Assembly: GCF_000745965.1 (NCBI RefSeq)
Contig: NZ_JQKI01000045.1
Location: forward strand, 1 to 51,953
Reading direction: 5' to 3'
Length of the DNA stretch: 51,953 nucleotides
From: Edaphobacter aggregans DSM 19364
GTDB taxonomy: Bacteria; Acidobacteriota; Terriglobia; Terriglobales; Acidobacteriaceae
Part shown: positions 45,383 to 51,953 of the stretch, piece by piece
Position numbering within the stretch: position 1 is the stretch's first letter
How the letters are laid out: each line of letters begins with the position of its first letter
Notes under the pieces: generated by a model
The model's input: the letters and a program-made list of their open reading frames with translations, nothing else
Told to the model about the DNA's origin: nothing
Database searches by the model: none
Translations under genes and position numbers: made by a program

Positions 45383-45400
45383 ATGACGTTATAACCAGTC
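45383..45400. promoter_or_regulatory. GntR operator-like site between doxX and gntR
   Basis: ATGACGTTATAA (45383-45394) repeats the left 12 bp of the palindrome at 48164-48181; the right half (GTC at 45398-45400) is imperfect. A TTGACA (45375-45380) lies just upstream on the plus strand. Confidence 0.5.
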
Positions 45401-45568
45401 AAAGGTGACAGATTTTTGATGATTATTCGAATTCTCTGTTTACCGGTGTGTACCGCCATTGGAAACGCCGATGTGAGGGCGCGTCGTTAATGTAAGGAGT
45501 ATAAGAAGCAGATTCTGGGGAACCTGCTTCGGGGGCAGTCTCAGACAATATAAGCATATGATGTATTA

Positions 45569-46303
45569 ATGGCTGCCACTCAGGATTCTCTGCTCTATTC
45601 ACAGGTTGAAACAGTGCTTGCATCCGAAATTGGCAACGGGGCGTTGGGCGTAGGCGAGCAACTTCCAACTGAAGATGAACTGATTCAGCGGTTTGAGGTC
45701 AGCAGGATCACGGTTCGACGTGCAGTTCAAAACCTCGTCGGTCGCGGCCTCGTCGAGATTCGCCGTGGCAAGGGTACGTTCGTTGCCAAACCTCGGATCA
45801 CGCAGGAACTCACTGAACTGACCGGATTTGTAGAGGATATGCAAGCGCTCGGTCGCAAGCCGTCGGCTCGCGTGATCTCAAAAGAAATCGTCGTTGCCAA
45901 TGCAAGTGTTGCGAAGCAGCTTGCTCTGACCAAAGGGGAGCGCGTGGTCAGAATTCGTCGGGTGCGGTTAGCTGATGGCTTTCCTTTGTCTTTTGATGAG
46001 ACCTACCTTCCTCTCGAAATCGGCAAGAAGATCATGAAAGACAATCTCAAAGTTGAACCGATATTTTCTCTGCTGGAACGAAAGTACAACGTGCCCCTCG
46101 TTGAGGCCGAATACAAGTTGGAGGCAGTTCTGGCGGAAGCCAACGTCGCAGAGGCTTTGGAAATGAAGGTGGGCAGTCCCATTTTTCGAATCGAAAGAAA
46201 TTCCTACTCAAGGAACAATCATCCAGTCGACTACGAGAGGCTTCACTACAGGGGTGATTTGATCCGCTTTGTGACGCGCTTGGCGAGGAAGGCTGCGAAG
46301 TAG
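45569..46303 (+). CDS. GntR/HutC-family transcription regulator
   Basis: The 244-residue protein has the GntR winged helix-turn-helix at about 8-75 (LPTEDELIQRFEVSRITVRR, LVEIRRGKGTFVAKP). A UTRA effector domain follows at about 85-240, including FVEDMQALGRKPSARV, VVRIRRVRLADGFPLSFDET and ERLHYRGDLIRFV. UTRA domains bind small metabolites. The gene diverges from doxX, and a palindromic motif lies between them; the same motif recurs before chrA, suggesting that this protein controls both. It is intact. The frame begins about 45 bp after a TATAAG-like element, but no confident promoter was assigned. Confidence 0.92.
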   Translation: MAATQDSLLYSQVETVLASEIGNGALGVGEQLPTEDELIQRFEVSRITVRRAVQNLVGRGLVEIRRGKGTFVAKPRITQELTELTGFVEDMQALGRKPSARVISKEIVVANASVAKQLALTKGERVVRIRRVRLADGFPLSFDETYLPLEIGKKIMKDNLKVEPIFSLLERKYNVPLVEAEYKLEAVLAEANVAEALEMKVGSPIFRIERNSYSRNNHPVDYERLHYRGDLIRFVTRLARKAAK

Positions 46304-46639
46304 TAAATTCACAACCCGGAGATTGTCTTTCCCGTCCCCTGCGGTGCGCGCAGTTCGGTGAACTCCGCCGTCTGTGCGTTTCGCTCCAAGTCGTCCGACA
46401 CTTCTTTTTGTTTGACGAGTAGCTTCGATCTTTGCTTCTCCTATAGTGGGTGACACCCCTGCAGCTTGCTTCTTCCGCAAAAACTTGCGTACTGTGCTGA
46501 CCCGGCCTCTGCGAGCAAGGATCGTTAGACGGCAACCATCTTTGAAGTACAGGGAAGTTTTCAGTGGATAGTCACCCTATCGCCGCCTTATCCGCTTATA
46601 TCTGCTGTCGCTCTGCAGCACTTGCAAGTGCTGCTACAT
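46304..46639. other. Intergenic region between gntR and the NDH-2 remnant
   Basis: Minus-strand frames here contain short readable peptides (LERNAQTAEFTELRAPQG) but match no family I can name. It may hold a scrap of an unknown gene. Confidence 0.35.
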
Positions 46640-48022
46640 CAGTCGATTGGCTCTGCTTTCCAGATTGTGGATCCGCCTGGACGGAGCCCAATGGGTGTCG
46701 GCGGATCCAGTTCAGAGTCATGCGGCGACTGTTCCGGGTCGTGGAATGGCGACGACGATTGTGAGAATGCGCGAAAGGACGTGTACTGAAACCGTATCTT
46801 TTGCGAAGACGAGATCGAGAGTCCAATCCAAAAACCACACGAAGACGCTTTTCGAGCCCCGGCAGTTTGCTGAGATAGATCGTCCTCCACATCCACCAAG
46901 CGATAAAACCTGAGAAACGTCGACCGAAGAGCTGGCCGACCCCCGGTCCGACGTCCAATTGCGGCCAGCTGGCCGATCGTTCTGAACGAAAAGGGTTTAA
47001 GAGCTTCGCCTCGTATTGAAGCAACAAGGTTTCTCGCGGCCGTCCTCGCTTGGCGCAGCGCGTGCTGAGCAGTGGGCGGGTGAAAGCCACAATTTCCGTC
47101 AGGAATAGATGCGCAGTCCCCCAGAGCCCAAACTCCTTCCTTTCTTTCAACCTGTAACATCAGGTTGGTATCAATTCGACCGCCTCGGTTAGCAAACGGC
47201 AACCCCGCAACGACGGGGGAAGGAGAGTTCCCCGCAGCCCAGACCACAAACTTGTCCCAATGAACATACCGTCGTCGAGAGTTACACCTGCGTCTGTGAT
47301 CGACCTCAGCCTTCGCTGCGTGAGGACTTCGATGCCACGTTCACGCAGTTTCCTCTCTGCGTAGCGGCCGAGCTGCTCGCCGAGCTCGGGCAGCAGGTGT
47401 GCTCCCGCATGAACTAGTACGACACGAATCTGGAGCGGGTCCAGATTGGAGTAGGAACGGATCGCGGATTGCATGAAATCGTGAATGCCCGCGACAGTCT
47501 CCACGCCGGCGAACCCGCCCCCAGCACCAACCGAAGTCAAGAGATCATGTCGGGAAGATACAGAATAAAGTGGATCTGCTTCTTCCAGATGCGCAATCAT
47601 GCGGTTACGAAGTAGGATTGCGTCCTCAAGTGATTTCATAGTGAGAGCGCGTTGTTCCAGGCCTGCCATGCCATGAAAATTCGGGACCGATCCTAAGGCA
47701 AGTACCAGATGATCGTATGTAAGGCTGTGACTGCGCCGCTCGAAGCCATGCATGACCTTGACGCTCTTGTTATCGGTGTCGATGTTTCAACATCTGCCAC
47801 AATAAATTCAGTACGTCGAATCAACTTGCGAATAGGGTTCGCAACTGTCGAGATGTCGAGATCGCTCGCTGGGATTTCATGAAGCATTGGCGTAAAGAGG
47901 GCAAAGTTATCCCGACTGACCAGTTGGAGTATCGCCTCGTCCGGAGAGAGGAGTTTCTCGAGCTCACGTGCTACTTCGACTCCGGCGAATCCGCCACCCA
48001 GAATCAATATCTTTGGCCTCAT
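46640..48022 (-). pseudogene. Type II NADH dehydrogenase, multiply frameshifted
   Basis: The ATG at 48022 (MRPKILILGGGFAGVEVARE) opens a pyridine nucleotide-disulfide oxidoreductase with its first FAD motif GGGFAG. It continues through SRDNFALFTPMLHEIPASDL and shifts near 47790 into LTYDHLVLALGSVPNFHGMA. The second nucleotide-binding motif is GAGGGFAGVETVAGIHDF. Near 47230 it shifts to WAAGNSPSPVVAGLPF, WALGDCASIPD and PPTAQHALRQARTAARNL. Near 46950 it shifts again to the membrane-binding tail GQLFGRRFSGFIAWWMWRTI and LSKLPGLEKRLRVVF. All blocks of NDH-2 are present in order, so decay is recent or the shifts are errors. The true 3' end is unclear (about 46.7 kb). Confidence 0.85.
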
Positions 48023-48163
48023 TGCGGCATCCCTTTCGATCCGTCCATATTCGCAGTGGTTTGCGAATGTCATGCATACTCAAATGCTTCCTTTTGAAAT
48101 CACTTGCTGGGACTGGACCAAGCAACAGATGCTTGCGCTCGGACTGTTTTCCTAGACTTATTT

Positions 48164-48181
48164 ATGACGTTATAATGTCAT
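48164..48181. promoter_or_regulatory. Palindromic operator-like site before chrA
   Basis: ATGACGTTATAATGTCAT is a palindrome at 16 of 18 positions. It lies 62 bp before the chrA ATG and 141 bp before the NDH-2 start on the other strand. Its left 12 bp are repeated at 45383-45394. Confidence 0.6.
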
Positions 48182-48243
48182 AATGGTTACCGCCTCTGAC
48201 AGATTTTGGCGTCAATGTAACAGCCCCGTCCTTCGGACCAGTC

Positions 48244-49578
48244 ATGCCGCAGGATGAACTTTTCGCTGCTGTGCAGCGACCAACCTTCAGCGAAGCGCTG
48301 CGTTTCTGGTTCAAGCTGGGATGGATCAGCTTCGGCGGCACCGCCGCTCACATCGCCATCATGCATGACGAATTGGTCCAGAAGAAGCGCTGGATCAGTA
48401 ATGGAAGTTTCCTCCATGCGCTAAGCCATTGCATGATCCTGCCGGGACCGGAGGCGCAACAGCTCGCCATCTATATCGGGTGGAAGCTACATGGCAAGCG
48501 AGGCGGAGTCGTTGCTGGAACGCTCTTCGTTCTGCCCTCCATGTTCGTGCTTCTCGCCCTGAGCCTGATCTATGTCAAATTCGGCAACCTGCCGTGGATC
48601 GCAGCGATGTTCAACGGACTCAAGCCTGCCGTCATCGCTCTCGTGGTCATCGCCCTCCATAGAGTTGCCAAAAGGGCTCTGCGCGGACCTGTGCAAGGTG
48701 GCGTCGCAGCAGCCGCGTTTGCCTGCATCTGTTTTTTTGATGTTTCGCTGCTGCAGGTGATGCTCGGCGCCGTTGTTCTTGGAATCGTCCTCGGGAAGCT
48801 GTGGCCGGGTCTTCTTCACAGACCGGGCGAGGTGGGCGCCGAAGAGGACGAAGGAGGCTATTACATTAGCCGAAACTCGATGACACCGGAGCCGGCGCCT
48901 CTCCTCACGCCAGCGGCGAAGCTGACTGCAATCGTTCTGCTGCTGTGGCTTCTGCCGCTGAGTGCCTTCTACTTCTTTGTTGAGGACTTCCATTTCTGGA
49001 AGAGCCTGGTGCTGTTCTTTACCAAGGCCGCATTCGTGACCATCGGCGGCTCGTACACAGTCATTCCGTACGTAGCGCACATTACGGTATCGAAGCTGCA
49101 CTGGCTGACCAGAGCCCAGATGACGGACGGCTTCGCATTGGCCGAGACAACGCCCGGGCCTCTGATCATCGTGGTGACTTTTGTCGGATTCATGGCCGGG
49201 TACAACCACTTCCAAGGCTCACTGTGCATGGGTACGCTCGGCCTGCTGGCAACAACGTTCTACACCTTTCTACCGTGTTTTCTCTTCGTATTTGCCGGCG
49301 CGCCGCTGGTGGAGCGAACACAGGGTAAGCCGACGATTCAGGGCGTCTTGGGATTAATCACTGCTGTCGTTGTCGGCGCGATCCTCGACCTGACACTCTT
49401 CCTGGGGAAGGCTGTCCTCTTTCCCTCAGGAGTAGTAGCGCTCAGACGACTGGATGCAATCGCCCTGGGCTGCGTGATATTTTCGCTTGCGCTACTCCGG
49501 GGTTTCAAGCTAACTGTGATTCACCTGATATTGCTGAGCGTTGGGGGCGGCTTGATCCGCTATTTACTGGGCCTATAA
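48244..49578 (+). CDS. chrA: Chromate transporter (CHR family)
   Basis: The 444-residue protein contains two CHR half-domains. The first is at about 15-200 (FWFKLGWISFGGTAAHIAIM, MILPGPEAQQLAIYIGWKLH). The second is at about 250-440 (LFFTKAAFVTIGGSYTVIPY, LAETTPGPLIIVVTFVGFMA). FGG and PGP motifs are the diagnostic features of ChrA. The protein is a membrane antiporter-like exporter of chromate; some family members have other roles. Ribosome site is weak. It is intact, unlike the adjacent NDH-2 gene with which it shares the divergent region containing the palindrome. Confidence 0.92.
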   Translation: MPQDELFAAVQRPTFSEALRFWFKLGWISFGGTAAHIAIMHDELVQKKRWISNGSFLHALSHCMILPGPEAQQLAIYIGWKLHGKRGGVVAGTLFVLPSMFVLLALSLIYVKFGNLPWIAAMFNGLKPAVIALVVIALHRVAKRALRGPVQGGVAAAAFACICFFDVSLLQVMLGAVVLGIVLGKLWPGLLHRPGEVGAEEDEGGYYISRNSMTPEPAPLLTPAAKLTAIVLLLWLLPLSAFYFFVEDFHFWKSLVLFFTKAAFVTIGGSYTVIPYVAHITVSKLHWLTRAQMTDGFALAETTPGPLIIVVTFVGFMAGYNHFQGSLCMGTLGLLATTFYTFLPCFLFVFAGAPLVERTQGKPTIQGVLGLITAVVVGAILDLTLFLGKAVLFPSGVVALRRLDAIALGCVIFSLALLRGFKLTVIHLILLSVGGGLIRYLLGL

Positions 49579-49922
49579 CAGAATCGTGCATTCCCGGTGT
49601 CGGCAGTTCTGAAGTTCGGTTGGCGCATAATCGCAGATGCACTCAGCGAGCGCTCCAAACCGCATTGGAGAACCTGCAACCTTTCGAGTTCCGGGCGAGT
49701 GACGGGCAAACAAACCGCACCTTACTGCCTGTTGCTCCGACCGGAGTCACCATGCCGCCTCGTACAGCTGGATTTGGCAATCGAGACCGATTCGGATTGA
49801 ATGACAAGATTGGATTGCACCCGGGCGGCAGGTTAATTATGCATTGGGAATGCTGCCAGGTAGCAGCATAGCCTTGCACTCATTGGCAGCATTCCATTGC
49901 AAACCAGCATCTCTCTGAAACT
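49579..49922. other. Region between chrA and the S41 peptidase remnant
   Basis: No supported gene. It contains the inverted repeat at 49847-49895, which lies between two converging genes and may serve as a bidirectional terminator. Confidence 0.45.
49847..49895. repeat. 12-bp perfect inverted repeat
   Basis: GGAATGCTGCCA (49847-49858) and TGGCAGCATTCC (49884-49895) are exact reverse complements, and the flanks (GCATTG, CATTGC) extend the pairing imperfectly. A 25-nt loop separates them. No T-run is present. Confidence 0.75.
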
Positions 49923-51000
49923 CTATCGAGTCAGTGTCTTCTCGAGGAGTTCAATGGAGTGTTTCAATTGCTGGTCGTTGCCACGACGAGCTTCACGCCA
50001 ATCGAACGCAACGCTTTGGTCCGGCTCGATCGGAGTGCCTTCAAGAACCGTCCTTTCCAGGTGTAGTACGCCCACGTGGGGAAGGCTAAGCGGTAGCCAT
50101 GCCCGACCTTTGCGGAGGTGGCAGATAGAAGTCGACCTGCCTTCTTTTCACCGACAATTACGGCGAGCGAGTTTTCCTGCGCGAAGGCGACGATCATTTC
50201 GGCGGCACTGGCCGTGTGCCGGTCCACCAGGAGTACGACCCTTCCATGGAAGGTTTATCTCCCAGCCCTTCGGTCTCCAGGACGATGGGAGATTTCTTCA
50301 CGAGCGTGGGCGCATAGCGCAGCGCGAGTAGCCATAGCCTGTTCTTCGAGGCTGGAATCCTGTCGAAGCGCCGGAAGCTGGTCTTTGCGTCCGCAATGTT
50401 TTGTTGAGCAGACTTCCGATCGAGCGCGAATCCGACTGGAATCTGCTTGGGAGTCAGCAAACTCATCACGCACAGCGCTCCGATTCCTCCCCCAGTATTA
50501 CCGCGAAGATCGATAATCAGGTGTTCGACATTGCCCAACTGCTCCACCTGGCTCGATATCTCATTGGCAACTTCTACGCCTACCATTCCAGGGAACATTG
50601 CCACTTTTAAGTAGCCAATGCCGTCTTGAAGACGATTGCCGACAACAAGCTTAGGCTCGACAAAATGCAGTTTCTTGCCTTTGGGTCGAGCGACCGTGAC
50701 GTTCTTCGTACGCTCTTCACCGTCGGCACTCAGAACAGTGAGTTCTGTCGTTTGCCCCATCGGGAAAGTAGGATGCGTTGGAGGAACAATCTCCTCTGCG
50801 CCTACGCGCAACAGGATGTCGCCGGGCTCGATGGCAGCGAGCGAAGCTGCACCTCCCGCGTGCACATCCTGGAAGATCGAGCGACGACCTTCATTCGTAT
50901 CGTCCGCGAGATAAGTAGCGCTAAGGGCAACTTCGGCTTCCTCGCCAACCGGCAACGTGCAGCGCTGTTGCCCCTCTGCTTCCGCGCACTTCAGAGTCTG
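49923..51000 (-). pseudogene. S41 family peptidase with PDZ domain, frameshifted
   Basis: The frame from about 51000 reads a mature-protein start, then a PDZ-like domain (AGGAASLAAIEPGDILLRVG, GQTTELTVLSADGEERTKNV) and the beginning of the S41 fold (GIGYLKVAMFPGMVGVEVAN, HLIIDLRGNTGGGIGALCVM). Near 50225 it shifts into VDRHTASAAEMIVAFAQENS, with the catalytic serine in TASAAE, and AVIVGEKKAGRLL with the lysine. Another shift near 50050 gives IEPDQSVAFDWREARRGNDQ and a stop at 49923. The N-terminus and signal peptide are not recognisable. S41 proteases (CtpA-like) cleave C-termini of exported proteins; this copy cannot make the complete enzyme. Confidence 0.8.
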
Positions 51001-51560
51001 ACCCCACCAACAGAACCAGCGGTTCAGATCATCCAGGCACCGCGAACGCAGTCCCTTCCCGAAGTGCCCTCGTTGCGGCGGAGCGAAGCTCGTCCTCGAA
51101 CGACTCACCTCAGCGCAGCTACAGCTCCGCGCTCCGCCATGCACCGACAGGTGTCCGCATGAACGCTCAGCTACAGACTCGGACCACTCACATGCTTCTG
51201 CGTGCCTGCTCCTACTACGCCTTGAGGCTCATCAGACCATCTCAACTCCCTGCTCACATCGCTCACCGAAGCTCGCAGCCCATCGACCTCTCAGACTGCC
51301 GCTTCCGTCATCCGCACCTTGAAACCCTCCCGAGACTCCCGCCAGTAGTGCCGGTCGCATAGAAATCCCATACGTGCCCCTTCCGGACGGGCGGCTTCCT
51401 TCAAGTCGCTGTATCCGAAGCGTCCACACACGCCGGCGCTACACGGCCATTTCCCACGGACGCTTCAGATACAGCCCTGAGCGGGGGCCACCCCGTCGGG
51501 GTGGTTATGTGACCCTGAAACTCTGTCAGAGTTCGATGGCGTAGTAGAGGCGCGGACTTG
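51001..51560. other. Region without a supported gene; two hairpins
   Basis: Holds CCACCCCG-T-CGGGGTGG (51488-51504) and AACTCTG-T-CAGAGTT (51519-51533). The short open frames have no recognisable family. It lies between the S41 remnant and the IS110 leader. Confidence 0.45.
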
Positions 51561-51777
51561 ACGCAGTTAGAATCTCAGTCACAACCTGGCCCGGCAGCTA
51601 AGGCCGCAGTTTCTTTGGAGCGTTTCTGCCCGACCCTAAGCATGGCTCCGGTATTGGCGATTGCGTAGATGGTGGCGGCGTTGTCCTGAAAAGGAGAACG
51701 GCCGACCCCGATGGGGAGACTGAGTGAGTTTCGCCAACCGGGCCGGGCCACGTTGAATTCAACGTGGAGAGGTTAAC
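51561..51777 (+). ncRNA. Candidate bridge RNA region in the IS110 5' leader
   Basis: The 217 bp before the transposase ATG carry no gene. In the IS110 group the non-coding left end upstream of the transposase is known to be transcribed as a bridge RNA that guides target and donor choice. Position and length fit. No covariance or promoter evidence was available, so the boundaries are arbitrary. Confidence 0.35.
51748..51767. repeat. 20-bp perfect palindrome before the IS110 transposase
   Basis: CCACGTTGAATTCAACGTGG is its own reverse complement. It ends 10 bp before the ATG at 51778, with the AGAGG ribosome-binding sequence in between. Confidence 0.85.
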
Positions 51778-51953
51778 ATGAAAGCCAAGCCACAGGGGAA
51801 AATCCAGAAAGCAACCGACCCTTCAACGCGCGGCCATTGGAATGAGATGAACCGCAAGCAACGGCGCGAGATAATGCGGAAGATCCAGAGCGAAGACCTC
51901 AGCTTGGAAGTGGTCCATCCCCATGCTGCAGGCATTGACATTGGCAACGAATC
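51778..51953 (+). CDS. IS110-family transposase, N-terminal part (runs off right edge)
   Basis: The ATG at 51778 follows GGAGAGG. The first 58 codons contain a lysine-rich leader, then EMNRKQRREIMRKIQSEDLS and LEVVHPHAAGIDIGNES. AAGIDIG with the first catalytic aspartate begins the DEDD (RuvC-like) domain of IS110 recombinases. The frame is open to the window edge, so the element could be intact. It is a different subtype or state from the decayed IS110 at 11363-12051, which lacks this N-terminus. DEDD recombinases of this family use a bridge RNA, for which the upstream leader is the candidate. Confidence 0.9.
   Translation, partial: MKAKPQGKIQKATDPSTRGHWNEMNRKQRREIMRKIQSEDLSLEVVHPHAAGIDIGNE

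Noticed and set aside
1..51953. tRNA, rRNA or CRISPR array
   Set aside because: No T-loop-like GGTTCGAATCC pattern, rRNA block or regularly spaced repeats were seen on reading the sequence; a dedicated scan was not possible.

Overview
The window reads like a chromosome segment of an Acidobacteriota bacterium, probably class Terriglobia (Acidobacteriaceae-like). This rests on recognised family combinations, not on a phylogenetic marker: an Oar-like TonB receptor with a carboxypeptidase-regulatory domain next to a CRTAC1/ASPIC-UnbV propeller and a TPR protein, GlgE overlapping a TreS-maltokinase fusion, and a coding style of about 60% GC. No rRNA, tRNA or CRISPR array was seen.

Region 1 (1-12.2 kb). 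An intact secreted-protein cluster (CRTAC1-like propeller, TonB-dependent receptor, TPR protein; 3.47-10.47 kb) lies inside a graveyard of mobile DNA and broken genes. Two IS1380 left ends face each other at 1-277 and about 10.58-10.97 kb. Between them are a frameshifted outer-membrane protein gene, an IS91 tail, and NTF2-like and glycosyltransferase scraps, the latter with an internal inversion. Outside the second IS1380 end are a serine-hydrolase scrap and an IS110 remnant. The propeller and receptor genes share a palindromic AAACGTTT operator-like motif.

Region 2 (12.2-21 kb). A tandem universal stress protein, a small exported protein, a SulP transporter lacking a STAS domain, a decayed Rhs-type gene abutting a decayed invertase/HNH module, a VOC protein and a large UPF0182 membrane protein.

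Region 3 (21-30.6 kb). The GlgE alpha-glucan pathway: glgE and treS-mak overlap by 4 bp. They are followed by a third, frameshifted gene and a TM-helix membrane protein, and preceded by a broken GH15 gene. Two unrelated beta-propeller gene ends are fused back to back at about 29.88 kb.

Region 4 (30.9-38.1 kb). An envelope-stress module: a CpxA/CpxR-like two-component system diverges from a CpxP/Spy-like gene heading a tight ABC efflux operon (two FtsX-like permeases, an HlyD-type adaptor, an ATPase). A perfect GTAAA-N5-GTAAA CpxR-type box lies between them.

Region 5 (38.4-52 kb). A doubly inactivated tyrosine integrase, a translationally coupled FAD oxidoreductase/amino-acid permease pair, two DoxX-type proteins, a GntR/HutC regulator, a broken NDH-2 gene, a chromate transporter, a broken S41 protease and the start of an IS110 element with a palindromic leader at the right edge. 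A palindromic motif occurs in both intergenic regions around gntR/doxX and ndh/chrA, suggesting a small local regulon.

Many genes carry frameshifts. Most are clearly real decay next to IS remnants, but some full-length frames broken only by single-base shifts could be sequence errors.
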